From: Salinisphaera sp. T31B1
Lineage (GTDB): Bacteria > Pseudomonadota > Gammaproteobacteria > Nevskiales > Salinisphaeraceae
Length of the DNA: 64,000 nt
Direction: 5' to 3'
NCBI RefSeq assembly: GCF_040361275.1
Contig: NZ_APNH01000001.1
Span: 744,001-808,000 of the forward strand
Within the stretch, counting starts at the first letter, position 1, and each line of letters begins with the position of its first letter. Positions 1 through 8,036 of the stretch are shown here, piece by piece. The notes under the pieces were generated by a model, which saw only the letters and a program-made list of their open reading frames with translations, did not search any database and had not been told where the DNA came from. The translations under genes were made by a program, and so were the position numbers.

Positions 1-1
1 G

Positions 2-1078
2 CTGTTCATCCTCATGAGCGAGATCATCGGTGCCACCGGTATCGGCCGCGATCTATTCATCGCGGTGGAACGGTTTCTGGGACGCATCAGCGGCGGGCAG
101 GCGGTGGCGACCGTGGTGGCCTGTGCAATCTTCGGCGCCGTGAGCGGCACCGCGGTCGGCGTGGCGGCCGTGATCGGCGGCGTGGCGATACCGGAGATGC
201 TCTCGCGCGGTTACCCCAGGCGTATCGCTACCGGCGCCGTGGCCGGCGGCAGCCCGCTGGGCATGATCATTCCGCCTAGCCTGCCGTTGATCATCTATGG
301 CGTGGTCACCGAAACCCCCATCGCCGATCTGTTCCTGGCCGGTATCGTCCCGGGACTGATCATCACCGTGCTGTGCTGCATCTGCGTCAGTTTCATGGTG
401 CGCCGCTCGGGCATTCGCAGCGAGCCCGTCGATGCCGGCAGTGCATTCGACTCGATCAAGCTCTCGCTGCCAGTGGTGATCCTGATCGTGCTCGTCATCG
501 GCTCGATCTATGCCGGTATCGCCACCCCCACGGAAGCCGCCGCCGTGGGCGCGGTCGGCGCCTTCGTCATTGCCGGCATCCAAGGCCGGCTGACCTGGGA
601 GCGCGTGGTGAGTTCGCTTTATGCATCGGCCCGTACGAGCGCGATGCTGCTATTCGTACTCGTCGGCGCCATGCTGTTCGGCTACCTGCTGGGCATCACT
701 CGCATGCCGCAGGAACTCACCGCGCTGGTCGTCGACCTGGACGTCTCGCGGTGGGTGATCTTCGCGATGATCATGCTGGCGTTCTTCATCCTCGGCATGT
801 TCCTGGAAGTCACCTCCATCATTCTCATCACGATGCCGGTGATCTTTCCGACGGTCGTCGCCCTGCAGTTCGATCCGGTGTGGTTCGCGATCGTGCTCAT
901 GGCCAATATGAGCCTTGCCGTGGTCACGCCCCCGGTCGGTCTGTGTCTGTATGTCGTCAAGTCCTGTGCCCCGAACACGTCGCTGCGCGACGTCATTCTC
1001 GGTACCGCACCGCTCATGATGATGTATGTCCTCGTGCTGATTGCGCTGTGTTTCTTCCCGGAACTGGCGATTTACTGA
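2..1078 (+). CDS. dctM: TRAP transporter large permease (DctM-like), 5' truncated
   Basis: This is the large membrane subunit of a tripartite ATP-independent periplasmic transporter, which couples sodium flow to uptake of organic acids delivered by the DctP protein. The frame is open from the first bases of the window, so the start is missing; 358 codons are visible against about 430 usual. Repeated hydrophobic segments and the family stretches IPEMLSRGYPRRIATG and GGSPLGMIIPPS are present. The DctP gene follows after 25 bases, and a small DctQ subunit would be expected just upstream. The substrate cannot be read from the sequence. Confidence 0.93.
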   Translation: MFILMSEIIGATGIGRDLFIAVERFLGRISGGQAVATVVACAIFGAVSGTAVGVAAVIGGVAIPEMLSRGYPRRIATGAVAGGSPLGMIIPPSLPLIIYGVVTETPIADLFLAGIVPGLIITVLCCICVSFMVRRSGIRSEPVDAGSAFDSIKLSLPVVILIVLVIGSIYAGIATPTEAAAVGAVGAFVIAGIQGRLTWERVVSSLYASARTSAMLLFVLVGAMLFGYLLGITRMPQELTALVVDLDVSRWVIFAMIMLAFFILGMFLEVTSIILITMPVIFPTVVALQFDPVWFAIVLMANMSLAVVTPPVGLCLYVVKSCAPNTSLRDVILGTAPLMMMYVLVLIALCFFPELAIY

Positions 1079-1103
1079 AACGACAATAAAAGGAGATGAG
1101 CTT

Positions 1104-2108
1104 ATGAACAGAAAGACCACGTTGTGTATGGCGCTGGGCGTTGCCGCCACGGTGTTTGCCGGTACCGCCTGGGCACAGCAGACGCTGCGCCTGGGCCACT
1201 ATTTCGCCACCGAGGACTTCAGAGGCAAGACCGCTCAGCACTTCGCCGATCAGGTCAACGAACAGACCGACGACCTTCAGGTCGACGTCTATCCGAACGA
1301 ATCGCTGGTCAAGGGTCGCGAGGCGCTGCAGGCGACCTCCCAGGGTGTGGTCGATATCTATTCGGTATATGCCGGGTATCTCTCCGGCCAGGTGCCGTTG
1401 ATCAATATCTTCTCGTTGCCGTTCCCCCCGCCGTCGTATGACGACAAGGCGATGTACGAGCTCGCGCTGGATCCCGATACCGTCGCGCTGATGGACAAGA
1501 CGTTCGCCAAGTTCGGGGTGAAATATCTGGGCGTGATCAACTCTTCCGGGCCGGCACAGCTGTTCCTGCGCAACCCGGCCAAGTCCGTATCCGATATCCG
1601 TGGCCGCAAGCTGCGCGGTGCCGGCGGTCTGTCCGACGTGGCATTGCGCAAGCTCGGTGCTTCGGTGGTTCTGCTCAGCGCCGCCGAGCAGTTCCTTGCC
1701 CTGCAGACCGGCACCGTCGACGGCATTTCAACCACTTGGTCGTCGTACGTGAACTACGGCCTGGCCGACGTGGCGCCGACCTATCTCGCGGCGACCGTGG
1801 TGCGTGCGCCGTATCTGTTGCTGATGAACAAGGCCAAATACGACGCCTTGAGCGATGCGCAGCGCGATGCGATCACCAATGCCGTCAACAACACCGTGGA
1901 ATGGTCGCGCGAAAACTTCGCCGCGGAGCAGAAGATGCTTCACGACAAGGTCGTCGAACAGGCCAAGAACGTTGTGGAAGTCTCTGATGCAGACAAGGCC
2001 GCGCTGCGTGAGCAGATGCAGCCGATCTACGACTCCTATGTCGAAGACAACGGCGAAGCGGGCCGCCAGCTCATGGACAACTGGAAGAAGGTCACCGGGA
2101 CCGAATAG
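1104..2108 (+). CDS. dctP: TRAP transporter substrate-binding protein, DctP type
   Basis: Periplasmic solute receptor of the TRAP transporter whose permease lies just upstream. The 334-residue protein begins with a clear signal peptide (MNRKTTLCMALGVAATVFAG, cleavage near AWA-QQ). The family core is present, including the ligand-Arg region GRKLRGAGG and LQTGTVDGIST. I chose ATG 1104 because AAAGGAG lies eight bases upstream; an in-frame ATG at 1041 would lie inside the permease gene and would bury the signal peptide. A strong hairpin follows the stop, so this closes the operon. The ligand is probably an organic acid, but nothing here fixes which. Confidence 0.93.
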   Translation: MNRKTTLCMALGVAATVFAGTAWAQQTLRLGHYFATEDFRGKTAQHFADQVNEQTDDLQVDVYPNESLVKGREALQATSQGVVDIYSVYAGYLSGQVPLINIFSLPFPPPSYDDKAMYELALDPDTVALMDKTFAKFGVKYLGVINSSGPAQLFLRNPAKSVSDIRGRKLRGAGGLSDVALRKLGASVVLLSAAEQFLALQTGTVDGISTTWSSYVNYGLADVAPTYLAATVVRAPYLLLMNKAKYDALSDAQRDAITNAVNNTVEWSRENFAAEQKMLHDKVVEQAKNVVEVSDADKAALREQMQPIYDSYVEDNGEAGRQLMDNWKKVTGTE

Positions 2109-2138
2109 TAGGGTTGGCCGGCCGTCCGGCCGACAATG

Positions 2139-2180
2139 ACGGGACCGTACGACCGTCCGGGTGTCGTAGGGTCCCGTTTG
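2139..2180 (+). terminator. Hairpin terminator after dctP
   Basis: The arms 2139-2146 (ACGGGACC) and 2170-2177 (GGTCCCGT) pair perfectly. Inside them 2148-2153 (TACGAC) pairs with 2163-2168 (GTCGTA), leaving one G-G mismatch and a nine-base loop, and a short T run follows. A second, weaker hairpin lies just before it at 2113-2134. Together they separate the TRAP operon from the convergent gene at 2321. Confidence 0.7.
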
Positions 2181-2320
2181 TCGTGGTTGGCCGCTGCCTG
2201 CTCAACCGGCCGTCGCGTGCCGCTGGCATATGCTTGCTGGCTGCACAGTCGTAGTTGCCGGTACGGTAGGCCTCCGCTGGTCCTGCGAGAGCTGCCAGGC
2301 GGATCCGAGAAGGCTCGCGC

Positions 2321-3904
2321 CTAGAGCGTGACCGCGCCGCCATCGGCCCGGGGGTCGCTGGCGCCTTCACAATAGCCCTGCGGGTGACGTACGACGGCGC
2401 CGGCATGGCCGGCCAGATCGGAGTACGCATCGATCATTTCGACCTGATGGCCGCTGGCGATCAGGTCGTCGACCAGCGCGCTATCGAATCGATCCTCCAG
2501 CTTGAGGCTGGTGGTGGCATCGCCCCAGGTCTTGCCGAGCAGCCAGCGCGGCGCGGTCACCGCGCGTTGCAGGCCCTGGCCGTACATCGCATAGCGCGAG
2601 AATACCGCCGCCTGGGTCTGCGGCTGGCCTTCGCCGCCCATGGTGCCGTAAGCCATCACGCGGCCGTCGCCGAGTTCGGCCATGGCCGGGTTGAGCGTAT
2701 GGAACGGGCGCTTGCCGGGGGCCAGCTGGTTGGCCCCCGGGGCCAGCGAAAACCCGGCGCCGCGGTTCTGGAAGGCTACGCCGGTATCCGGGCAGGTCAG
2801 CCCCGAGCCAAACTCCCAGAACACGCTCTGGATGAAGCTCACCATGGTGCCGTCGCGGTCCGTCGCGCCCATCCAGATGGTATCGCCCTGCTTGGGCTCG
2901 TAGGGCCAGGCGAGCGCCTGGCGCGGATCGATCGCGGCCCGCAGCCGGTCCAGATGGTCGGGCTCGAGCCAGGATTCGGCCGGGCGGGCCATGTGATCGG
3001 GATCGCCCAGCTCCGCGTTACGGAGGATGAAGGCTTGCTTGGTGGCCTCGATCAGGCCGTGCAGATGGTCGAAGCCTTCGGCGTCGGCGACCTTCAGACG
3101 GTCGAACAACGCCAGAATCATCAACGACGACACGCCCTGGGTGGGCGGCGGCATGTTGTAGATCGTGCCTACCGAGAGTTTCGTGGACAGCGGGGCGACG
3201 ATATCGGCCGCGCACTGGGCGAGATCCCGGGCGCGCAGCGGCGAGCCCATCGCTTCCAGATAGGCAGCATGCGTTTGTGCCAGCGAGCCGTTGTAATAGC
3301 TGTCCAGCCCTTCGCGCGCGAGTGTTTCCAGGGTATGGGCGAGCGCGTTCTGATAGAAGATATCGCCTTCGCGCGGCGCGTTGCCGCCGGGCAGGAAGAT
3401 ATCCGCAAAGCCGGGGACGTGGCGTAGTTCCTCGGCTTTGGCGGCCGTACAGGCGGCTTGGTTGCCGGTGGTCACGAAACCGTCGCGGGCATGAGCGATC
3501 GCGGGTGCGAGCAGGGTGCCCAACGCCATCGGTTCGCGTTCGAGCTGGTTCAGGGCCGTTTGCCAGCCGGCGATCGTGGCCGGCGTGGTCAGCGCGGCCT
3601 GGGCGCCGCGGGCCGGAATCTGTTGGTGATGACCATGTCCGGCATACCAGTCCGGTGTGGCCAGCGCCGCGGCGCGACCGCAGGCCGAAATGCCGATCGG
3701 GGCCTGTCCGGGCTTTCGGATCAGCCAGAAACCGTCTCCGCCGATCGAATTCATATGTGGGTAGACCACGGCGATCGTGGCCGCCGCGGCCACCATGGCC
3801 TCGATCGCGCTACCGCCGGCCGCAAGCACGTCCCGGCCCGCCAGGGCGGCCGACAGATGGGGTGCGGTGACACAGCCGTAACGGCCCTTGGCGCTTTGCA
3901 GCAT
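2321..3904 (-). CDS. Gamma-glutamyltransferase-family Ntn hydrolase, oxamate amidohydrolase (HpxW)-like
   Basis: A 527-residue member of the self-processing gamma-glutamyltransferase fold. The likely autoprocessing nucleophile is Thr342 in QGDTIWMG, followed by MVSFIQSVFWEFGSG and a proline-rich PGKRPFHTLNPAM stretch. The GDTIWMG context resembles Klebsiella HpxW (oxamate amidohydrolase) more than glutathione-cleaving enzymes, which carry a TTHFS-like motif. No export signal is seen, which fits a cytoplasmic HpxW. ATG 3904 is chosen for the GAGGAC ribosome site just upstream; an ATG at 3946 would add 14 poorly conserved residues. It is divergent from an amidase and an HpxZ-like gene, as expected of an hpx-type cluster. 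The precise substrate is inferred. Confidence 0.8.
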   Translation of the reverse strand: MLQSAKGRYGCVTAPHLSAALAGRDVLAAGGSAIEAMVAAAATIAVVYPHMNSIGGDGFWLIRKPGQAPIGISACGRAAALATPDWYAGHGHHQQIPARGAQAALTTPATIAGWQTALNQLEREPMALGTLLAPAIAHARDGFVTTGNQAACTAAKAEELRHVPGFADIFLPGGNAPREGDIFYQNALAHTLETLAREGLDSYYNGSLAQTHAAYLEAMGSPLRARDLAQCAADIVAPLSTKLSVGTIYNMPPPTQGVSSLMILALFDRLKVADAEGFDHLHGLIEATKQAFILRNAELGDPDHMARPAESWLEPDHLDRLRAAIDPRQALAWPYEPKQGDTIWMGATDRDGTMVSFIQSVFWEFGSGLTCPDTGVAFQNRGAGFSLAPGANQLAPGKRPFHTLNPAMAELGDGRVMAYGTMGGEGQPQTQAAVFSRYAMYGQGLQRAVTAPRWLLGKTWGDATTSLKLEDRFDSALVDDLIASGHQVEMIDAYSDLAGHAGAVVRHPQGYCEGASDPRADGGAVTL

Positions 3905-3990
3905 GGAATGTCCTCTTCGGTTCTGGCAAACGCCATCGGCTGGCACGCCCCTGGATCACCGGGCTGGGCCCATTCGCCGACGACTCTAGC

Positions 3991-4006
3991 TGGCACGTCG
4001 GTTGCA
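3991..4006 (+). promoter_or_regulatory. Sigma-54 (-24/-12) promoter for the amidase operon
   Basis: TGGCACG at 3991-3997, four bases, then TTGCA at 4002-4006 matches the sigma-54 consensus TGGCACG-N4-TTGCW at every defined position. The -24 GG is 3992-3993 and the -12 GC is 4004-4005. Transcription would start near 4017, about 120 bases before the amidase ATG. Sigma-54 control fits nitrogen-scavenging genes. Confidence 0.82.
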
Positions 4007-4136
4007 TACAACGACGCGTGCATAAACAGGCGCGCCGACGGCCGTTGGTTCGAGCCTGCAATACCCGTGCCGACGGGCGATCGCTCGGTCGCAGCGACAT
4101 GGGTTCGAAAACCGTGATTACCCATGGGATGTCGAT

Positions 4137-5351
4137 ATGTCAGTCATCGAGGATACCGTTCACGCCTTCTGTCTGGACAATCCGGCCATACAGGCGCCGA
4201 CCGGCCACGGCGTCCTGTCGGGGCTGCGATTCGCAGCCAAGGATGTTTTCGAGGTCGCCGATACCCGTACCGGCTTCGGCCAGCCTGATTGGTTGGCCTC
4301 GCATCCGCCGGCGTCGATCAACGCCGACTGTATCGAGCGACTGCTGGCTGCTGGGGCCGCGCTGGCCGGCCGTACCGTATCCGACGAGTTGTGCTACTCG
4401 CTGACAGGCGATAACGCGCACTACGGCGCGCCCAGGAACAGCTGGGGGGCTGATCGGCTCAGCGGCGGTTCGTCCAGCGGTTCGGCCGCGGCGGTCTGCG
4501 CGGGGTTGGTGGATTTTGCCCTCGGCACCGACTGCGGCGGCTCCGTGCGTGTGCCGTCGAGCTATTGCGGCCTGCTCGGCCTGCGTACGACGCATGGGCG
4601 CGTGCCCACGCGCGGCCTGCTGCGCTTTGCCAGCGAGTTCGACTGTATCGGCTGGTTCGCACGTGATGCGGGGATCTTCGAACGGGTCGCCCGCGTGCTG
4701 TTGCCCGAAGCGCGCGAGCAGGGCGCATTCAGGCGATTGTTGATCGCCACCGATGCCTTCGCCGCCGTGGACACAGCGATCGCCGACGCATTCGCGCCAG
4801 CGCTGGAGACGCTTTCCGCGCAGATCGGTGCCACGCATGACGTGCGTCTGTCGGAAGACGGGCTGGATCGCTGTTTCGAGACCTTTCGCATCATTCAGGC
4901 GGCCGATGTGTGGTCGGCGCTCGGTGACTGGGTGACCCGGACCCGGCCCACGCTCGGCCCCGGCGTGCGCGAGCGGATCGAGCAGGCCGGGCAGATCGGC
5001 GCCGCCGAGCTGCGCGCCGCCCAGGCCCATCGGGCTGAAATCGTGGCCCGGCTGGATACGCTGATCGGCGAAGACGATGTGGTGGTCCTACCCACCACGC
5101 CCCGCCCCGCGCCGCCGCGCGGGGGCGGCGATGACGCGCTGGAAACCACGTATCGCTTCCAGGCGATGTCGTTGCTGTGCAGCGCGGGTCTGGCGGGCCT
5201 GCCGCAGATGAACCTGCCGCTGGCGATGAAGGATGGCCTGCCGCTGGGCCTGTCGATCATGACACGCCGCAACGGCGACATGCGGCTGATCGAACTGGCC
5301 GGGCAGGTCTGCCCGCAGGCGCCGGTACCGCCCGATGCGGTGCGCCCATGA
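4137..5351 (+). CDS. Amidase-signature hydrolase (AMI1/HpxY/AtzE-like)
   Basis: A 404-residue amidase-signature enzyme that hydrolyses a C-N amide bond. The Ser-cisSer-Lys triad is visible: Lys35 in RFAAKD, cis-Ser112 in GGSSSGS and nucleophile Ser136 in GTDCGGSVRVPS, with the usual 24-residue spacing between the serines. The N-terminal half closely resembles plant AMI1-type amidases. Its position beside an HpxW-like enzyme and an HpxZ-like protein recalls HpxY, but the small DUF4089 partner (HpxX/AtzG) is not seen. A sigma-54 promoter lies upstream; the start has only a weak ribosome site. It overlaps the next gene by four bases. The substrate is unknown. Confidence 0.87.
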   Translation: MSVIEDTVHAFCLDNPAIQAPTGHGVLSGLRFAAKDVFEVADTRTGFGQPDWLASHPPASINADCIERLLAAGAALAGRTVSDELCYSLTGDNAHYGAPRNSWGADRLSGGSSSGSAAAVCAGLVDFALGTDCGGSVRVPSSYCGLLGLRTTHGRVPTRGLLRFASEFDCIGWFARDAGIFERVARVLLPEAREQGAFRRLLIATDAFAAVDTAIADAFAPALETLSAQIGATHDVRLSEDGLDRCFETFRIIQAADVWSALGDWVTRTRPTLGPGVRERIEQAGQIGAAELRAAQAHRAEIVARLDTLIGEDDVVVLPTTPRPAPPRGGGDDALETTYRFQAMSLLCSAGLAGLPQMNLPLAMKDGLPLGLSIMTRRNGDMRLIELAGQVCPQAPVPPDAVRP

Positions 5352-5749
5352 GCCAGTCGCCCGATGGCATCAACCGGCGCGACGTCGTCGCCGAAGTCAC
5401 CGATGCACTCATGCGCTACGAGGCCGCGCTCACCGGCAACGATGTCGCCACGCTCGATGAGTTGTTCTGGAACAGCGAACATACGGTGCGCTACGGCGCC
5501 ACCGAAATGCTCTACGGCCACGACGAGATCCGCGCCTTTCGCAAGGCGCGCAGTCCCGCCCATCTCGACCGCCGCATACGACGGATTGCGATCACGACCT
5601 TCGGCGAGGATTTCGCCACCGCCAGCATCGAATTCGAGCGCGAAGGCGAAGACGGGCTGACGATCGGCAGGCAGAGCCAGTGCTGGGTTCGCTTCGATAC
5701 GGGTTGGCGGGTTGTGTCGGCGCACGTATCCGCGTTGCCAAACAATTGA
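5348..5749 (+). CDS. hpxZ: HpxZ/AtzH-like protein (DUF3225, NTF2-like fold)
   Basis: A 133-residue protein matching the DUF3225 family by INRRDVVAEVTDALMRYEAA, LDELFWNSEHTVRYG, RQSQCWVRF and WRVVSAHVS. HpxZ sits in the Klebsiella purine/oxalurate cluster, and AtzH, in the cyanuric acid pathway, is an amidase of the same fold. The start overlaps the amidase stop as ATGA, implying translational coupling. It may act as an amidase or as a partner of the neighbouring one. Its presence is the clearest sign that this cluster belongs to ureide or triazine-type nitrogen catabolism. Naming it hpxZ rests on family and context. Confidence 0.82.
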   Translation: MSQSPDGINRRDVVAEVTDALMRYEAALTGNDVATLDELFWNSEHTVRYGATEMLYGHDEIRAFRKARSPAHLDRRIRRIAITTFGEDFATASIEFEREGEDGLTIGRQSQCWVRFDTGWRVVSAHVSALPNN

Positions 5750-5893
5750 CGGCTGTGTAAAACCGGAAGACGAGTCTGTCGCGGACGCGAAACCGACAGA
5801 TCGCCTGCGCACTCGCGACCAGTCGGCCCGATTCAAGGCGTCTGGTTCGTCGCGGTGTCGACGACCCTGTGCTCCACGCGTGCTCTATTTCTC

Positions 5894-6394
5894 ATGCCCG
5901 ATACTTTCGACGTCGCTGAAGAACTCGCCCGTATCGAAGCCCGCTCGCCGCTGTTGGTGCGGCCGGGTTTCCTCATCCGACGGCTGCACCAGATTCATAG
6001 CGCGCTGTTCACCAAGGAAACCGAAGGATTCAATATCACGCCGGTGCAATACAGCGTGCTTACCGCGCTGGCCGAGCACGGCGAAATGGATCAGATGACC
6101 CTGGCCCACGAGATCGGACTCGAGCGCACCAGCGTGGGCGATGTGCTGCGCCGCCTCGAACAGCGCGAGCTGGTCGAGCGCCGCGCGAGCAGCGAAGACG
6201 GCCGGGTGCGCCTGACCCGGGTCACCCGCAAGGGGCGCAACCACGTGCGCCGGATGACCGACGCCGTGCAGCGCGCCCACGAGCGCACGATCGAAGCACT
6301 CGCCGGCCCCGATCGCGACCTGTTCATCTGGTATCTCGGCCGCCTGGTCGAGGCGAACAACGATATGGGCACCGTGCCTTTCCGTCTGCGCTAG
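5894..6394 (+). CDS. MarR-family transcriptional regulator
   Basis: A 166-residue winged-helix regulator. The MarR core is clear: ITPVQYSVLTALAEHGEMDQ, the recognition helix region LERTSVGDVLRRLEQRELVE, and the wing SEDGRVRLTRVT. It lies between the amidase pair and the amidohydrolase operon, so it probably controls one of them by responding to a pathway aromatic or ureide. I use ATG 5894; an in-frame GTG at 5855 would add 13 residues, and neither has a convincing ribosome site. The palindromes at 6521 and 6624 are possible binding sites, although they could belong to an enhancer-binding protein. Confidence 0.88.
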   Translation: MPDTFDVAEELARIEARSPLLVRPGFLIRRLHQIHSALFTKETEGFNITPVQYSVLTALAEHGEMDQMTLAHEIGLERTSVGDVLRRLEQRELVERRASSEDGRVRLTRVTRKGRNHVRRMTDAVQRAHERTIEALAGPDRDLFIWYLGRLVEANNDMGTVPFRLR

Positions 6395-6520
6395 ATCGCG
6401 CGCCGTCGTCGCCGCTCCGGGCGGCCCGTCCCGTGGGTGGCCTGTGCCGACAGCTCGTCGCAGATTCTCGTGCTCGCGTAGCGGGCGTCGATTCGCTGAC
6501 AGCAATCATCTGCTAAAAAT

Positions 6521-6536
6521 ATGGGGTGCACCACAT
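6521..6536. promoter_or_regulatory. Palindromic operator or enhancer site, copy 1
   Basis: ATGGGGTGCACCACAT is a near-perfect inverted repeat centred on GGTGCACC. It matches the copy at 6624 at 12 of 16 positions. Its centre lies about 190 bases upstream of the sigma-54 -24 element, a normal distance for an upstream activating site. A further GGTGCA lies at 6551-6556, giving a TGCACC-N18-GGTGCA arrangement with a spacing unlike the NtrC consensus. Confidence 0.55.
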
Positions 6537-6623
6537 AGTTCCCCCAGCCTGGTGCAGGCGCGTTGTTTTCGCGCATCGCCTAGGGCTGTGTGCAGTCGCG
6601 CCGCCGCATTCGCCGAGTGCGAT

Positions 6624-6639
6624 ATGGGGTATACCACTC
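6624..6639. promoter_or_regulatory. Palindromic operator or enhancer site, copy 2
   Basis: ATGGGGTATACCACTC repeats the copy at 6521 with a GGTATACC core. The centres are 103 bases apart and this one lies about 85 bases before the -24 element. The binding protein is unknown: the adjacent MarR protein or an unseen enhancer-binding protein are the candidates. Confidence 0.55.
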
Positions 6640-6709
6640 AATTAGTAAATAAATTATCCTTTCATAAACAGTATTTTAAATATAAAGCGCCTGCTTCCTA
6701 ACGTCGCCC

Positions 6710-6725
6710 TGGCACAGCCCTTGCG
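6710..6725 (+). promoter_or_regulatory. Sigma-54 (-24/-12) promoter for the amidohydrolase/Mo-hydroxylase operon
   Basis: TGGCAC at 6710-6715, five bases, then TTGC at 6721-6724 fits the sigma-54 consensus; only the last, weak position is G instead of A/T. Transcription would start near 6737. This favours ATG 6765 over an in-frame ATG at 6732 as the amidohydrolase start. Confidence 0.82.
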
Positions 6726-6764
6726 CTATCCGTGTCATCGCAGACAGGACATGCAGGAGCCAGA

Positions 6765-8036
6765 ATGTCGACAACGGTGTTGAAAGGCGGTCGGGTCGTG
6801 GACCCGGCGACGGGAACCGATGAACAGGCCGATCTGGTCATACAGAACGGCATCGTCACCGGCTTGAATGCCCCCTACGCCTCGGACGCCGAGGTCATCG
6901 ACTGCACGGGCAATTTGGTGTTGCCCGGCATGATCGATACCCATGCCCATGTCTATCGCTATGTGACCGGGCGTTTCGGCCTCGATCCGGACATGTGCGG
7001 CGTGCGTTCGGGCGTGACCACGCTGGTCGACCAGGGCGGGCCGAGCTGCATGACCCTGCCCGGCTTTCGCCATTTCATCGCCGAGCCGGCCAAGACTCGG
7101 GTGCTGGCCTTCATATCGGCCTATCTGGTGGGCGGGCTGGAAGGGCATTACTACCCGCAGCTCTACCAGCCGGAATGTCTGAACGTTGATGCGACCGCCA
7201 AGGCCGTCGATGCCAACCTCGATCTGGTCAAGGGCATCAAGGCACATGCCGAGCTGGGCGGTTTCCAGCGCTGGGGCATGGATGTGATCAAGCTGGCGGC
7301 CCAGATCGGGCGCCAGTCGCGCATGCCGGTCTATCTGCACTTCGGCCAGCTCTGGCCGTCGCCGGAAGACCCGATGGATATCGATCCGGACACCATCTTT
7401 CCGAGCGTGCTCGAACTGGTGAAGCCGGGCGACGTGCTCGCGCATCCATTCACCCGTCATCCCGGCGGGTTCGTGGACAAGCATGGCCAGGTGCATGGAC
7501 TCATTCGCGACGTGATCGACAAGGGCGTGAAGATCGACGTCGGCCACGGCTCGCATTTCAGCTTCGATGTCGCCCGCAAGGTGCTGGATGCCGGCATCGT
7601 GCCGAATACGCTCGGCGCGGACATGCACGGCTACAACACGCGTATCGCGCCGCCGCCGGGCACGCCGGATATCCATTCCGACCCGGAAGAAGGCGACCAC
7701 ATGTTTGCCGGCGCGGTGCGCTTTTCGCTCACCTCGACGATGACCAGCATGCTCGCGCTGGGGCTCACGCTCGATCAGGTCGTGCCGATGGTCACGTCCA
7801 ACGCGGCCGCAATGCTCGGCATGCAAGCCGAGATCGGCCATCTCAAGCCGGGCGCGGTCGCGGACGTATCGGTACTCAACGACGACCGCGGCCAGTGGAC
7901 GCTGCGCGATAACGAAGGCCATCGCGTGAGTGCCGAGCGCATGCTCACGCCGCGATTCTGTCTGCGCGCCGGCGAGCGCTTCGATGCCGATGCGCCCACG
8001 CTGCCGCAGTTCGCGCCGGCCCAAGCCTCGGCATGA
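6765..8036 (+). CDS. Dihydroorotase-like amidohydrolase/deacetylase
   Basis: A 423-residue metal-dependent hydrolase of the amidohydrolase superfamily, probably cytoplasmic. The metal site reads His60-x-His62 (IDTHAHVYR), a candidate carbamylated Lys159 (KGIKAHAE), His192 (YLHFGQ), His227 (AHPF) and Asp286 (GADMHGYN). Such enzymes open cyclic amides or ureides, or deacetylate amino acids. ATG 6765 has AGGAG at 6755-6759 and lies downstream of the predicted sigma-54 start point. It overlaps the large molybdenum-hydroxylase subunit by four bases, so the two are translationally coupled. I infer hydrolysis of the ring or amide produced or consumed by that hydroxylase; the substrate is not known. 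Confidence 0.85.
   Translation: MSTTVLKGGRVVDPATGTDEQADLVIQNGIVTGLNAPYASDAEVIDCTGNLVLPGMIDTHAHVYRYVTGRFGLDPDMCGVRSGVTTLVDQGGPSCMTLPGFRHFIAEPAKTRVLAFISAYLVGGLEGHYYPQLYQPECLNVDATAKAVDANLDLVKGIKAHAELGGFQRWGMDVIKLAAQIGRQSRMPVYLHFGQLWPSPEDPMDIDPDTIFPSVLELVKPGDVLAHPFTRHPGGFVDKHGQVHGLIRDVIDKGVKIDVGHGSHFSFDVARKVLDAGIVPNTLGADMHGYNTRIAPPPGTPDIHSDPEEGDHMFAGAVRFSLTSTMTSMLALGLTLDQVVPMVTSNAAAMLGMQAEIGHLKPGAVADVSVLNDDRGQWTLRDNEGHRVSAERMLTPRFCLRAGERFDADAPTLPQFAPAQASA

Larger units (their letters stand above)
6395..6764 (+). other. 370-base regulatory intergenic region
   Basis: No gene is supported here. It holds two related palindromes (6521-6536 and 6624-6639), an unusually AT-rich stretch at about 6640-6690 with an IHF-like site at 6636-6648 (ACTCAATTAGTAA, two mismatches to consensus), and a sigma-54 promoter at 6710-6725. 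That is the classic order enhancer, bend site, -24/-12 promoter. The base composition differs sharply from the surrounding GC-rich DNA. Confidence 0.75.

Noticed and set aside
3941-3956. A second -24-like element TGGCACG in the HpxW/amidase gap
   Set aside because: The -12 position has TGGA instead of TTGC, so it is not a usable sigma-54 promoter.
6624-6639. Assignment of the GGTATACC palindrome to the GntR regulon of the acyl-CoA island
   Set aside because: Its flanks match the copy at 6521, which lacks GTATAC, so the two form a local pair with a different recognition sequence.
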